Assembly: GCF_030159255.1 (NCBI RefSeq)
Contig: NZ_BSCT01000011.1
Coordinates: 62,001-126,000 of the forward strand
Direction of reading: 5' to 3'
Length of the DNA: 64,000 nt
Origin: Bradyrhizobium sp. SSBR45G
GTDB lineage: Bacteria > Pseudomonadota > Alphaproteobacteria > Rhizobiales > Xanthobacteraceae
Position 1 is the stretch's first letter; every line of letters begins with the position of its first letter. The notes below the pieces were generated by a model. It saw nothing but the letters and a program-made list of their open reading frames with translations, was not told where the DNA came from and made no database searches. A program made the position numbers and the translations under genes. Below are positions 9,115 to 17,720 of this stretch, piece by piece.

Positions 9115-10266
9115 TCAGCGAATGGTCACCGGCGGCGGCAGTGGCTGCATCGTGGTCGGCTGGCCGCCCGGCACAGTGGCCTGGGCCTGAACCGGAGCCT
9201 GCGACGGTGGCGCTGAGCCAGCCGCGGCGGCCATGTTCTTGGCCGAGCCCGGAGGCGCCCCGCCCGGCATCACGACCACGCGGGTGCCGACCTTGACGCG
9301 ATCGAACAGGTCGGACACGTCGTCATTGAGCATGCCGATGCAGCCGGAAGAGACGAACTTGCCGATCGTCGACGGCTGGTTGGTGCCGTGGATGCGGTAC
9401 ACGGTCGAGCCGAGATACATGGCGCGGGCGCCGAGCGGATTGCCCGGGCCGCCGGCCATGAAGCGCGGCAGATAGGGCTGACGCTCGATCATCTCGCTCG
9501 GCGGATACCAGTCCGGCCACTCGGTCTTCTTGGTGATCTTCTGTACGCCGGTCCAGGTGAAGCCTTCGCGGCCGACACGGACGCCGTAGCGCATCGCCCG
9601 GCCGTTCCCGAGCACCAGGTAGAGATAGGTGTTGGGCGTGTCGACGACGATCGTTCCCGCCGGCTCCTTGGTGACGAAGTCGACTTCCTGGCGGCGCAGA
9701 TTGGCTGGGAGCGGCGCCGGCGCAGCGTCCGGCTGCTCTTCCGGCGGCAGCGCGGCGACCGTCATCGGGCGGTCACCTGCGGGGGCCTGCGCGGTGCCCG
9801 GCACGGAGGACGCGCCCCCCACGACGCCGGGCGGACGCGGCGCGCCGGCATCGCCACCGGGCGCGGCATTGCCGTAGGTGGTGCCATAAGGCTGCTGCCT
9901 CGCGTCGGGGCGATCGGCATAGATCACGGCGGGCGGACCGGCCGGGCGGCCGTAACGCGGATCGTCCGGCGACATCACGGGGCCAGCGCCGTAGACCGGG
10001 GCGCCGGTCGGGCGGCCATAGCGCGGATCATCCGGAGACATCACCGGACCGGGCGGCGGCAGCGCAGCCGAGTTGCCCGGCGCATCCTCGTCGTCGAGCG
10101 CGTCGAAATCCGGCCCCTGGCCGCGCGGGTCAGCGGGGTAAGGCGTGGCCTGGGGCGAATACGCACCAGGCGCCGTCTGATAGACCTGCTGTGCCTCGGC
10201 AAAGGAGGTCGCCGCCACGCCCGCTGCCGCGACCGCGCAAACCGTCAGGATTTGTCTGATCATCAT
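9115..10266 (-). CDS. L,D-transpeptidase (YkuD/ErfK family), secreted
   Basis: The 383-residue protein has a signal peptide (MMIRQILTVCAVAAAGVAAT, cleavage near AEA at about 25), a long Pro/Gly-rich linker and a C-terminal YkuD domain (about residues 195-345). The catalytic motif is HGTNQPSTIGKFVSSGCIG, with the Cys nucleophile in SSGCIG. These periplasmic enzymes make 3-3 cross-links in peptidoglycan or attach proteins to it. The linker contains two near-identical copies of GPVMSPDDPRYGRP. The start at 10266 has an AAGGG Shine-Dalgarno and gives the signal peptide; the open frame runs 63 codons further upstream without one. Confidence 0.92.
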   Translation of the reverse strand: MMIRQILTVCAVAAAGVAATSFAEAQQVYQTAPGAYSPQATPYPADPRGQGPDFDALDDEDAPGNSAALPPPGPVMSPDDPRYGRPTGAPVYGAGPVMSPDDPRYGRPAGPPAVIYADRPDARQQPYGTTYGNAAPGGDAGAPRPPGVVGGASSVPGTAQAPAGDRPMTVAALPPEEQPDAAPAPLPANLRRQEVDFVTKEPAGTIVVDTPNTYLYLVLGNGRAMRYGVRVGREGFTWTGVQKITKKTEWPDWYPPSEMIERQPYLPRFMAGGPGNPLGARAMYLGSTVYRIHGTNQPSTIGKFVSSGCIGMLNDDVSDLFDRVKVGTRVVVMPGGAPPGSAKNMAAAAGSAPPSQAPVQAQATVPGGQPTTMQPLPPPVTIR

Positions 10267-10629
10267 CGCCCTTGCAGTATCCCCAAGCCGCCGATTGGGA
10301 CCTTTGCGTTGCCAGATGGCCGAAGATAGCGGCGCATTCAAGACAAATCGGGCCAGTGCGGTCCCATTTCGGCAATTTGTGATCATGTCTCCGTCGTTGC
10401 ACGGAAGTCTCACGCTCCCGAAAAAGTGCAACACAGCCGCCGCAAGCCGCATCAATGCCGCGATTTGCCGAGCGAGCCGGAACGCTTGCGGTATTCTGAC
10501 TTCAGCCTGATTCGTGATGCGCGGCAGAAGCCGGCTCCGTCGCGAACGCGGCCATTCCCTGTGATCACCGCGTTCCCTAATGGCTCGAAGGTCTCGGCAG
10601 TCCCGCTGCCGAGGCGAGAGTTCCCGTCA
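10267..10629. other. Intergenic region between divergent genes
   Basis: This 363-bp gap separates the L,D-transpeptidase gene from the rightward Pro/Ala-rich membrane protein gene. It should contain both promoters. I found no convincing promoter boxes, operators or RNA structure. Confidence 0.4.
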
Positions 10630-11643
10630 ATGCTTCCCGGCTTTCGTTTTCTGGTCGCCGCGATCGTCTGTTCAATCTCTCTCACCATCTTCGGCATGGG
10701 CGCTGCTGCCCTGTTGCGCGCCGCCCATGAGCAGTTCGCCAGCAACTCGTCGTGGCGCTCGACTCAGGCCTCGGGATTCACGACGTTTCTGCCTCCGGCC
10801 GAACCGGCGCCGGTTCTGGCCGTGCTGCGGGTCGAGCCGAGTCCGCCCCCGCCGCTGACGCCGCCGGTCGTTGCCGATGTCACCGCGGCCGCGCCCGTCG
10901 ACCAGCCCAGCGCGCCGCCGGCCGCGGCACCGGCGCCTGAGACGATTGACGCCACGCCGGTCGCCGAGGCGCCTGCATTGCCGACCCCGTCGCTGCCCGC
11001 GGAAACGGTCGATACCACCAAGATCCCCGCGCTGCCGAGCATGGTCGCCGTGAGCGATGATCGCGGCGAAAACGCAAAGCTGGAGCGTGGGATTGCGGAC
11101 CCGGTTGCTGCGGCCATTGCCCCCCTCGACAAGGCGGCCGACAAGCCGACAGTGGACACCCCTTCGAGCGCTGCCGCGAGCCCCACCATGTCGCCAGCCC
11201 CGAGCGCAACGATCGTGGCCGCCGCGCCGCCGCCCGCCCCTCAAATCCTGGCCAGCGCAGATCCGACGATGGCGACGGCGACGCCGCCGTCATCCCCCCC
11301 GGCGCCTTCGGCAGCCGTGCTCGATCCCATCGCCGCCAAGCTCGCGGCCCTGGCTGAACAGCCGCTCCATCAGGACCGGCCCGCCGCCAGCGAGCATCGC
11401 GCCTCGGTGAAGGTGGCGAGCGTGCAGCTGCGCCGGAGCGTCCTGAAGAAGCGTCAGGCTCGCGAGAAGCAGCTCGCGGCGAAGCGCGCGAAGCAGCGGC
11501 GCTACGCACAGCGGGCGCGGGCCGCACGCCAGGCTGCGAGCGAGCAACAGCAACCGCAGGCCTTCCCCGATCCATTCGGACAGCAGCCATTTGGTCAGCC
11601 CCAGGCCGTGGGCCAGCAGGCGGCCGGGCCGCGCACGCGGTAG
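10630..11643 (+). CDS. Single-pass membrane protein with Pro/Ala-rich region and basic C-terminus
   Basis: I do not recognise a family. From the ATG at 10630 the 337-residue protein has one N-terminal hydrophobic segment (FRFLVAAIVCSISLTIFGMGAAALL), a long Pro/Ala/Thr-rich low-complexity region (about 50-255) and a strongly basic Arg/Lys/Gln-rich helical stretch (LRRSVLKKRQAREKQLAAKR onward). The C-terminus has FGQQPFGQPQ repeats. It resembles proteins that span the periplasm from an inner-membrane anchor, but topology is inference. A GAGGCGAGAG sequence upstream may serve as ribosome binding site; the frame is open 68 codons further up. Confidence 0.75.
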   Translation: MLPGFRFLVAAIVCSISLTIFGMGAAALLRAAHEQFASNSSWRSTQASGFTTFLPPAEPAPVLAVLRVEPSPPPPLTPPVVADVTAAAPVDQPSAPPAAAPAPETIDATPVAEAPALPTPSLPAETVDTTKIPALPSMVAVSDDRGENAKLERGIADPVAAAIAPLDKAADKPTVDTPSSAAASPTMSPAPSATIVAAAPPPAPQILASADPTMATATPPSSPPAPSAAVLDPIAAKLAALAEQPLHQDRPAASEHRASVKVASVQLRRSVLKKRQAREKQLAAKRAKQRRYAQRARAARQAASEQQQPQAFPDPFGQQPFGQPQAVGQQAAGPRTR

Positions 11644-11656
11644 GAGAAGGCGCGGA

Positions 11657-12514
11657 TCAGGCCGGCCCGGTCGCAACCGGCGGGCCGTTCTCGACACCCC
11701 ATTCCGACCAGGAGCCGTCATAGAGCGCGGTGTCGCGGGTGCCGAGGCGATACAGCGCCAGCGTCAAGACGGCCGCCGATACGCCGGAGCCGCAGGAGGT
11801 CACGATCGGCTTCGCGAGATCAACTCCGGCCGCGCTGAATGCCTTGCGCAGATCCTCGAGCGGCTTCATCACGCCGGTCGCGGCGTCGAACAGCTCCGCA
11901 TAAGGCAGATTGCGGCTGCCGGGAATGTGGCCGGACCGCAGGCCGGGCCTGGGCTCGGCCACCTCGCCTGCGAAACGCGGCGCCTGGCGGGCATCGATCA
12001 CCTGCTCGGCGCCGCCAACGAGATTGGCAACCATCTGCTCGATCTTGCGCACCCGCGCGGCGTCGAATCGCGCGCTGAAGCTGCCTGGCGCCGGCGTCAC
12101 CTGGCCGCTGTCGACCGGGCGTCCCTCGGCGATCCACTTCTTCAGACCACCGTCAAGAACGCGCACGTCGGCGTGGCCGAACGACAGGAACATCCACCAC
12201 GCGCGCGGGGCTGCGATCCAGCCACCGGAATCATAGACCACCACCGTATCGCCGTTGCTGACGCCGAGCCGGCCTGCATCGCGGCCGAACTGCTCCGCGC
12301 TCGGATACATGTGCGGCAGCGGGTTGGAGTGGTCCGAGACCTCATCGACATCGAAAAACGCTGCGCCGGGAATGTGCGCCTTGAGATAGTCGTCCTTCGG
12401 CAGCGGCAGCACGCCGGGCATCTTGAAGGTCGCGTCGAGCACCCTGACCTTGGGATCGCCGAGATGAGCGGCGAGCCAGTCGGTGGAGACGAGCGGGTCG
12501 TCAGCGTTGGTCAT
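11657..12514 (-). CDS. sseA: 3-mercaptopyruvate sulfurtransferase
   Basis: The 285-residue protein has two tandem rhodanese domains, the C-terminal one active. The catalytic loop reads CGSGVSA, the CG[ST]GV[TS]A signature of mercaptopyruvate sulfurtransferases rather than the CRKGVT of thiosulfate sulfurtransferases. The C-terminal YDGSWSEWG motif is also typical. The enzyme moves sulfur from 3-mercaptopyruvate to thiols or cyanide in the cytoplasm. It is the last gene of a leftward set with a single-domain rhodanese and a VWA protein. The start at 12514 (MTNADDPLVST) matches the family N-terminus and has a TTGGAG upstream. Confidence 0.93.
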   Translation of the reverse strand: MTNADDPLVSTDWLAAHLGDPKVRVLDATFKMPGVLPLPKDDYLKAHIPGAAFFDVDEVSDHSNPLPHMYPSAEQFGRDAGRLGVSNGDTVVVYDSGGWIAAPRAWWMFLSFGHADVRVLDGGLKKWIAEGRPVDSGQVTPAPGSFSARFDAARVRKIEQMVANLVGGAEQVIDARQAPRFAGEVAEPRPGLRSGHIPGSRNLPYAELFDAATGVMKPLEDLRKAFSAAGVDLAKPIVTSCGSGVSAAVLTLALYRLGTRDTALYDGSWSEWGVENGPPVATGPA

Positions 12515-12625
12515 CTGCGAAAACTCCAAGCATCACATTCAGGCGTCATCGCCGGACCTGATCCGGCGATCCACCTTGTCGAAGCGATGGACACGCGGGT
12601 CAAGCCCGCCTGTGACGAACAAGTC

Positions 12626-13039
12626 TCAATCCTTCTTCTTCGGCGCCCACGCCTCGACCGGGCCGCCGGCCTCGCGCCACGCCGCGAAGCCGCCGCCGAT
12701 ATGGGCCACCGGCTTCAGGCCCATGTCCTGCGCGGTCTTGGCCGCCAGCGCCGAGCGCAGGCCGCCGGCGCAGTGGAAGATGAAGGTCTTGTCCTGCTGA
12801 AAGACCGGCTTGGCGTAAGGGCTCTGCGGATCGATCCAGAACTCCAGCATGCCGCGGGTGCAGGAGAACGCGCCGGGGATCCTGCCCTCGCGCTCGATCT
12901 CGCGCGGATCGCGGATATCTACGATCACGACGTCGTCACGCTTGGCCGCCTCGATCGCGTCGGCCGCGGACAGCGTCTCGATTTCGGCATTGGCCTCGTC
13001 GATCAGCGCCTTGATGCCGCGGGTGATGGTCTGGGGCAT
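12626..13039 (-). CDS. Single-domain rhodanese-like sulfurtransferase
   Basis: The 137-residue protein consists of one rhodanese domain. The active-site loop is CAGGLRSA, with the Cys in place, preceded by the VVIVDIRDPREIEREGRIPGA segment typical of the fold. An N-terminal helical extension of about 25 residues precedes it. It probably carries persulfide sulfur in the cytoplasm; the donor and acceptor are unknown. It is on the same strand as the sseA gene, separated by about 110 bp, and downstream of the VWA gene by about 70 bp. A GAGGACGAGGAC stretch supplies the ribosome binding site. Confidence 0.9.
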   Translation of the reverse strand: MPQTITRGIKALIDEANAEIETLSAADAIEAAKRDDVVIVDIRDPREIEREGRIPGAFSCTRGMLEFWIDPQSPYAKPVFQQDKTFIFHCAGGLRSALAAKTAQDMGLKPVAHIGGGFAAWREAGGPVEAWAPKKKD

Positions 13040-13111
13040 GTCCTCGTCCTCGGTGTCGTTGTGCGGTCATTCCGGGGCAGCTTGCAGACCCAGCGAAAGG
13101 ACGCGCGCGCC

Positions 13112-14293
13112 TTACCTCACCAGCTCCTTCATCGCCGCTTCCAGCCCCTCGATCGTGATCGGATACATGCGCTCGGAGAAGATGCGGCGGATCAGGGTGG
13201 TGGACTCGGAATAATCCCAGTGCTTCTGCGCCACCGGATTGAGCCACACCGCATGCGGATAGGTGCGGATGACGCGGTCGAGCCAGACCGATCCCGGCTC
13301 CTCGTTGACGTGCTCGACCGAGCCGCCGGGCACCATGATCTCGTAAGGCGACATCGAGGCGTCACCGACGAACACGACCTTGTAGTCGTGCGGATATTTG
13401 TGCAGCACGTCCCAGGTCGGCGTGCGGTCGGAAAAGCGCCGCTTGTTCTGCTTCCACACGCCCTCATAGAGGCAGTTGTGGAAGTAGAAATATTCCATGT
13501 GCTTGAATTCGCTTTTCGCGGCGGAGAATAGCTCCTCGACCTGGGCGACATGGGAATCCATCGAGCCGCCGATGTCGAAGAACACCAGCACCTTCACCGC
13601 ATTGCGTCGCTCGGGCCGCATGTGGACGTCGAGATAGCCGTGGTTCGCGGTCTCGCGGATGGTGGTGTCGAGATCGAGTTCGTCAGGCGCGCCGGTACGG
13701 GCGAATTTGCGCAGGCGGCGCAGCGCCACCTTGATGTTGCGGATGCCGAGCTCGACATTGCCGTCGAGATCCTTGAACTCGCGGCGGTCCCACACCTTCA
13801 CGGCGCGATTGTTGCGGTTCTTGTCCTGGCCGATCCGGACGCCTTCCGGGTTATAGCCATAGGCGCCGAACGGCGAGGTGCCGGCCGTGCCGATCCATTT
13901 GCTGCCACCCTGATGTCGCCCCTTCTGCTCCTCCAGGCGCTTCTTCAAGGTCTCCATGAGCTTGTCCCAGCCCATGGCCTCGATCTCTTTCTTTTCCTCC
14001 TCCGTGAGGTATTTCTCGGCCAGCTTCTTCAGCCATTCCTCGGGGATCTCGGCCTTCTCCATCGCGTCGAGTAGGTTCTCCAGCCCCTTGAACACGGTGC
14101 CAAACACCCGATCGAACTTGTCGAGATTGCGCTCGTCCTTCACCAGCGCCGTCCGCGACAGATAGTAGAAGTTCTCGACCGAATGCTCGGCGAGATCGGC
14201 GTCAACGGCCTCCATCAGCGTGAGATATTCACGTAAGGAGACCGGGACCTGCGCGTCGCGCAGTGCTGTGAAGAATTGCAGGAACATGCCCAT
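13112..14293 (-). CDS. CoxE-like VWA domain protein
   Basis: The roughly 393-residue protein matches the COG3825/CoxE-like group that works with MoxR AAA ATPases. The N-terminal part (LQFFTALRDAQVPVSLREYL) is typical of the family, followed by a charged helical region (about 90-135). A C-terminal VWA-like domain begins near VLVFFDIGGSMDSHV. The metal-binding MIDAS motif is DIGGS, DxGxS rather than the usual DxSxS. The partner MoxR gene lies divergently about 450 bp away. Together such proteins act as chaperone-like complexes that mature or insert cofactors into client enzymes; the client here is unknown. The frame is open further upstream, but the N-terminal MGMFLQFF supports this start. Confidence 0.9.
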   Translation of the reverse strand: MGMFLQFFTALRDAQVPVSLREYLTLMEAVDADLAEHSVENFYYLSRTALVKDERNLDKFDRVFGTVFKGLENLLDAMEKAEIPEEWLKKLAEKYLTEEEKKEIEAMGWDKLMETLKKRLEEQKGRHQGGSKWIGTAGTSPFGAYGYNPEGVRIGQDKNRNNRAVKVWDRREFKDLDGNVELGIRNIKVALRRLRKFARTGAPDELDLDTTIRETANHGYLDVHMRPERRNAVKVLVFFDIGGSMDSHVAQVEELFSAAKSEFKHMEYFYFHNCLYEGVWKQNKRRFSDRTPTWDVLHKYPHDYKVVFVGDASMSPYEIMVPGGSVEHVNEEPGSVWLDRVIRTYPHAVWLNPVAQKHWDYSESTTLIRRIFSERMYPITIEGLEAAMKELVR

Positions 14294-14404
14294 TAGATCG
14301 CGCGGCCGGGAGGGCGCGTCAAGGGCCGCGCCCCGCGCGGCGGCCTGGACCGGCCGGCTTTTTGCTCTACAATCCCCGGGAACAACAGTGGAATGGGGGC
14401 TTTC

Positions 14405-14650
14405 ATGGGTATCATTGCGGCACTGATCATCGGCGCGATCGCCGGATGGCTGGCCGGGCTGATCGTGCGCGGCGCCGGTTTTGGCCTGATCGGCAACATG
14501 GTCATTGGCATCATCGGCGCGCTGGTCGCGAGCTACGTGCTGCCGGCGCTGCACATTGCGCTCGCCAGCGGCACCTTAGGGGCCATCCTGGACGCCACGG
14601 TCGGCGCCGTCATCGTGCTCGTGATCCTTTCGCTGATCCGGCGCGCTTGA
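14405..14650 (+). CDS. GlsB/YeaQ/YmgE family small membrane protein
   Basis: The 81-residue protein has three hydrophobic segments: MGIIAALIIGAIAGWLAGLI, FGLIGNMVIGIIGALVASYV and a third ending VGAVIVLVILSLI. The pattern GxxxGxLAGxI with a central GNMVIGIIGA is characteristic of the transglycosylase-associated (GlsB) family, whose members are stress-induced inner-membrane proteins of uncertain function. GGGGG upstream of this ATG may act as ribosome binding site; an alternative ATG at 14393 adds four residues. The gene stands alone between the VWA and MoxR genes. Confidence 0.88.
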   Translation: MGIIAALIIGAIAGWLAGLIVRGAGFGLIGNMVIGIIGALVASYVLPALHIALASGTLGAILDATVGAVIVLVILSLIRRA

Positions 14651-14748
14651 TTATTTCTCCTTCCAATGGCAGCCATCATATCAAAGCCGCAACGGCCATT
14701 GCCGCTGCGTAGCCACTCAACACAAGTTCGACCGACAAGCGAGGCGCG

Positions 14749-15591
14749 ATGAAATTTACCGGCACCCAGGACTACGTCGCCACCGACGACCTCAAAGTGG
14801 CCGTCAACGCGGCGATCGTGCTCGAGCGCCCGCTGCTGGTGAAGGGCGAGCCCGGCACCGGCAAGACCGTGCTGGCCGAAGAAGTCGCGAAAGCTGTCAA
14901 CGCGCCGCTGCTTACCTGGCACATCAAGTCGACCACCAAGGCGCAGCAGGGCCTCTATGAATACGACGCCGTGTCGCGGCTGCGCGACAGCCAGCTCGGC
15001 GACAGCAGGGTCTCCGACATCAAGAACTACATCAAGCGCGGCAAGCTGTGGGAGGCCTTCACCGCGCCGCAGCGCCCGGTGCTGCTGATCGACGAGATCG
15101 ACAAGGCCGACATCGAATTCCCGAACGACCTCCTGCTGGAGCTCGACCGGATGGAATTCCACGTCTACGAGACCAACGAGACCATCAAGGCCGCGCTGCG
15201 TCCGATCGTCATCATCACCTCCAACAACGAGAAGGAACTGCCGGATGCCTTCCTGCGCCGCTGCTTCTTCCACTACATCAAGTTCCCCGATGCCGACACG
15301 ATGGGCCGCATCGTCGACGTCCACTTCCCGAACATCAAGAAGCGGATGGTCGAGGAGGCGCTGCGCATCTTCTTCGAGGTCCGCGACGTGCCCGGCCTGA
15401 AGAAGAAGCCCTCGACCTCGGAGCTGCTCGATTGGCTCAAGCTGCTGCTCAACGAGGACATCGGCCCCGAGCAGTTGCGCGAGCGCGATCCGCGCAAACT
15501 GATTCCGCCGCTGCATGGCGCGCTCTTGAAGAACGAGCAGGACGTGCACCTGTTCGAGCGGCTCGCCTTCCTCAGCCGGCGAGAAGTGTGA
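14749..15591 (+). CDS. MoxR family AAA ATPase
   Basis: The 280-residue protein is a single AAA+ domain. Walker A is GEPGTGKT (about residues 38-45), Walker B is VLLIDEIDKAD, and the sensor 1 region is IITSNNEKELPDAFLRRCFF, all as in MoxR proteins. It should work with the divergent CoxE-like VWA protein as a metal-dependent maturation or remodelling complex in the cytoplasm. Unlike most MoxR loci, where the VWA gene follows on the same strand, here the two are head to head with a small membrane protein gene between them. Start and length fit the family. Confidence 0.93.
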   Translation: MKFTGTQDYVATDDLKVAVNAAIVLERPLLVKGEPGTGKTVLAEEVAKAVNAPLLTWHIKSTTKAQQGLYEYDAVSRLRDSQLGDSRVSDIKNYIKRGKLWEAFTAPQRPVLLIDEIDKADIEFPNDLLLELDRMEFHVYETNETIKAALRPIVIITSNNEKELPDAFLRRCFFHYIKFPDADTMGRIVDVHFPNIKKRMVEEALRIFFEVRDVPGLKKKPSTSELLDWLKLLLNEDIGPEQLRERDPRKLIPPLHGALLKNEQDVHLFERLAFLSRREV

Positions 15592-15632
15592 GTCCTCAGC
15601 CTCTCGTCTGGCGGGACTAGGCCGCGGGCGAG

Positions 15633-16016
15633 TCATTGTCTCGCCCCGGTCTCGACCATGCGTCCGAGCACGCCGATGATGCCTTCGACCGCGATCGGCT
15701 TCTCGCAGCGGAGGATGTTCGAGAACCGCCCGGGAATGATGGATTCGTCGTAGCCCGTGGTGAAGACGAAGGGGACGCCGCGTTCGATCAGCAGGTCAGC
15801 CACCGGGAACGCCATCTCGCCGCGCAGATTGACGTCGAGCACGGCGCCCTCGATCAGCCCCTCGCGCTCGATCAGCACGAGGGCATCCGCAACGGTTCCG
15901 ACCGGTCCCAGAACCGTTGCGCCGGCCTCGCCGAGTTCGCAGCGCAGCTCATCGGCCAGCATGTATTCGTCCTCGATGATGAGGATATGACGATCACGCA
16001 GCGGGCGTTCAGGCAT
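15633..16016 (-). CDS. Single-domain response regulator
   Basis: The 127-residue product is a receiver domain without an output domain. The acidic pocket (IIEDE, residues 13-17), phospho-accepting Asp in VLDVNLRGE (about D61), Thr in VFTTGYD and Lys in RCEKPI are all present. The start overlaps the stop of the upstream HWE kinase by 8 nt (ATGCCTGA), so the two are translationally coupled and almost certainly form a pair. In rhizobia such receivers relay phosphate or sequester partners; the downstream target is not visible here. Confidence 0.93.
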   Translation of the reverse strand: MPERPLRDRHILIIEDEYMLADELRCELGEAGATVLGPVGTVADALVLIEREGLIEGAVLDVNLRGEMAFPVADLLIERGVPFVFTTGYDESIIPGRFSNILRCEKPIAVEGIIGVLGRMVETGARQ

Positions 16017-17508
16017 GGCCCTCGAGCTCCAGTGTGGCGAGTGAAACGGGGATCGAAATCGTGCAGCTGACACCGCCGGGGGCGAACTTATAGGAGGTCC
16101 TGGCGCTGAGCTGATAGGGCAAGGCCAGCTCGATCAGCTCGCGTCCCTGCCCCGTGCCGCCGGGCACGACGCCGGGAGGCGGCATGTCGACGCCGCTCTC
16201 GCGCCATTCGATGTGCAGCCAGGGTCTCTGGCCCGCGCCGGCGCGCTCGAGCGACCAGACCACTGCGAGCCGGCCCGAGGGCTGCGCCAGCGCGCCATAT
16301 TTCACGGCGTTGGTGGCGAGCTCATGGATTGCCATTGCAAGCATCTGCACGGTCGACGACCGCAGCCTCACCCCCGCTGGACCGCCGAGCCTGACGCGCT
16401 CGGACGTTCCGGCAACCGCGGACAGTTCGCTGCGGATCAGATCGTCGAACGTGACCCGGTCGTGCTCCTTGAGGCGCGACAGCAGGCCCTGCACACGCGA
16501 CAGCGTATCGAGCCGGTCACGAAAGCGGGCGCGGAAGTCGGTGAGATCGGCGCTCGCGCGGGCCGTCTTGTCGGCCATCGAACGAACGACGCCCAACAGG
16601 TTGCGGGTGCGATGCTGCAGCTCGGCCACCAGCACCGTCTGCCGCTCCTCCCACTCGCGCCGCTCGGTGACGTCGATCATCGCGCCCGTCATGCGGGTCG
16701 CCCGCCCGGCCTCGTCGTAGAAGAAGCGGCCGCGGCCATACAGCCAGCGCACGCTGCGATTAGGATGGATGACGCGAAACTCGCGCGCATAGTCCTCGCG
16801 CAGATCCATCGCCCGCCGCAGCGCCGCCTCGGTTTCGGCCCGGTCCTCTGGGTGAAGACGCGCCGTCCAGGCTTCGTAGCTCGGGGCCACTTCTCCAACG
16901 TCATAGCCTTCCATGCGGAAATGCTCGTCCGACCAATAGACCTCGCCGGTTGTGACGTTCCAGTCCCATAGACCCAGCCGCCCGACCTCGACCGCGCTGC
17001 GCAGCCGCTCCTCGCTCTTGCGCAATGCCTGTTCAGCCAGCTTCTGCTCGGTGATGTCGCGCGCTGCGCCGAACCATTCGAGGACGGTGCCATCGCCAGC
17101 CAGCATGGGAACGGCGCGCGAATGCGCCCAGCCAAGCGTGCCGTCGACCCTGATGACGCGGTGCTCCAACTCGAACACGCTCTTCGCCGCAATGGCCCTG
17201 CTGACGGCCGCCAGCACCTGCGGCTGGTCGTCGGGAGGGACGTACTTCGTTAGCCAGCGCTGGCTCGGGGTCATCGTATCAGCGATGAAATCCTTGCCCT
17301 GGAGATAGCGCATCTCGCTCCAGTCCGGGCTCATGCAATAGACGACGTCGAAGCTCGCGGTCACGAAGGCGCGGAAACGCTCCTCGCTGGCGCGCAGACG
17401 CTCCATCGCGTCGGCGCCCTGCAGGACGTCGGCCCGGGGCTCGAGCATCTGCGTGTCCGCGCGGACGGCGTCCGAATGCTCATTCACTCGCTGCCCCTTT
17501 TTTTGCAT
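16009..17508 (-). CDS. HWE-family sensor histidine kinase with two PAS domains
   Basis: The 499-residue protein has two PAS/PAC units (about residues 40-155 and 165-283, each ending in a DITEQ or DVTER motif) followed by an HWE kinase core. The phospho-accepting His is H299 in ELQHRTRNLLGVV, the N box is HELATNAVKYGAL, and the WxE motif appears as HIEWRESG. There is no membrane segment, so it is a cytoplasmic sensor; PAS domains in this family often bind flavin or heme, but no diagnostic cysteine motif for a LOV domain is seen. It is coupled to the single-domain receiver that follows. Confidence 0.94.
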   Translation of the reverse strand: MQKKGQRVNEHSDAVRADTQMLEPRADVLQGADAMERLRASEERFRAFVTASFDVVYCMSPDWSEMRYLQGKDFIADTMTPSQRWLTKYVPPDDQPQVLAAVSRAIAAKSVFELEHRVIRVDGTLGWAHSRAVPMLAGDGTVLEWFGAARDITEQKLAEQALRKSEERLRSAVEVGRLGLWDWNVTTGEVYWSDEHFRMEGYDVGEVAPSYEAWTARLHPEDRAETEAALRRAMDLREDYAREFRVIHPNRSVRWLYGRGRFFYDEAGRATRMTGAMIDVTERREWEERQTVLVAELQHRTRNLLGVVRSMADKTARASADLTDFRARFRDRLDTLSRVQGLLSRLKEHDRVTFDDLIRSELSAVAGTSERVRLGGPAGVRLRSSTVQMLAMAIHELATNAVKYGALAQPSGRLAVVWSLERAGAGQRPWLHIEWRESGVDMPPPGVVPGGTGQGRELIELALPYQLSARTSYKFAPGGVSCTISIPVSLATLELEGHA

Positions 17509-17720
17509 CGTATCGTCAAACGTAAGGTTGCGCCAAGCACCGCGACTTCCTTGTCGACAAGCGGCTTCGGTGGAACCGGCGGCAGTCTCGAAGTTCCATA
17601 TTGCGGGAAATCATCCACAGCCGATCCTGAACACGGGACAAACGGGCAGGAATGCTCGACGCGACGGCCTCGGCTTGTTAAGCGGCCGGCTCTGCGACAG
17701 GCGCGTATGAGTCGGGGCAC

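Noticed and set aside
11591..13531. Rightward frame of about 650 codons opposite the two sulfurtransferases
   Set aside because: The sulfurtransferases have intact catalytic motifs; the opposite frame is low-complexity shadow sequence.
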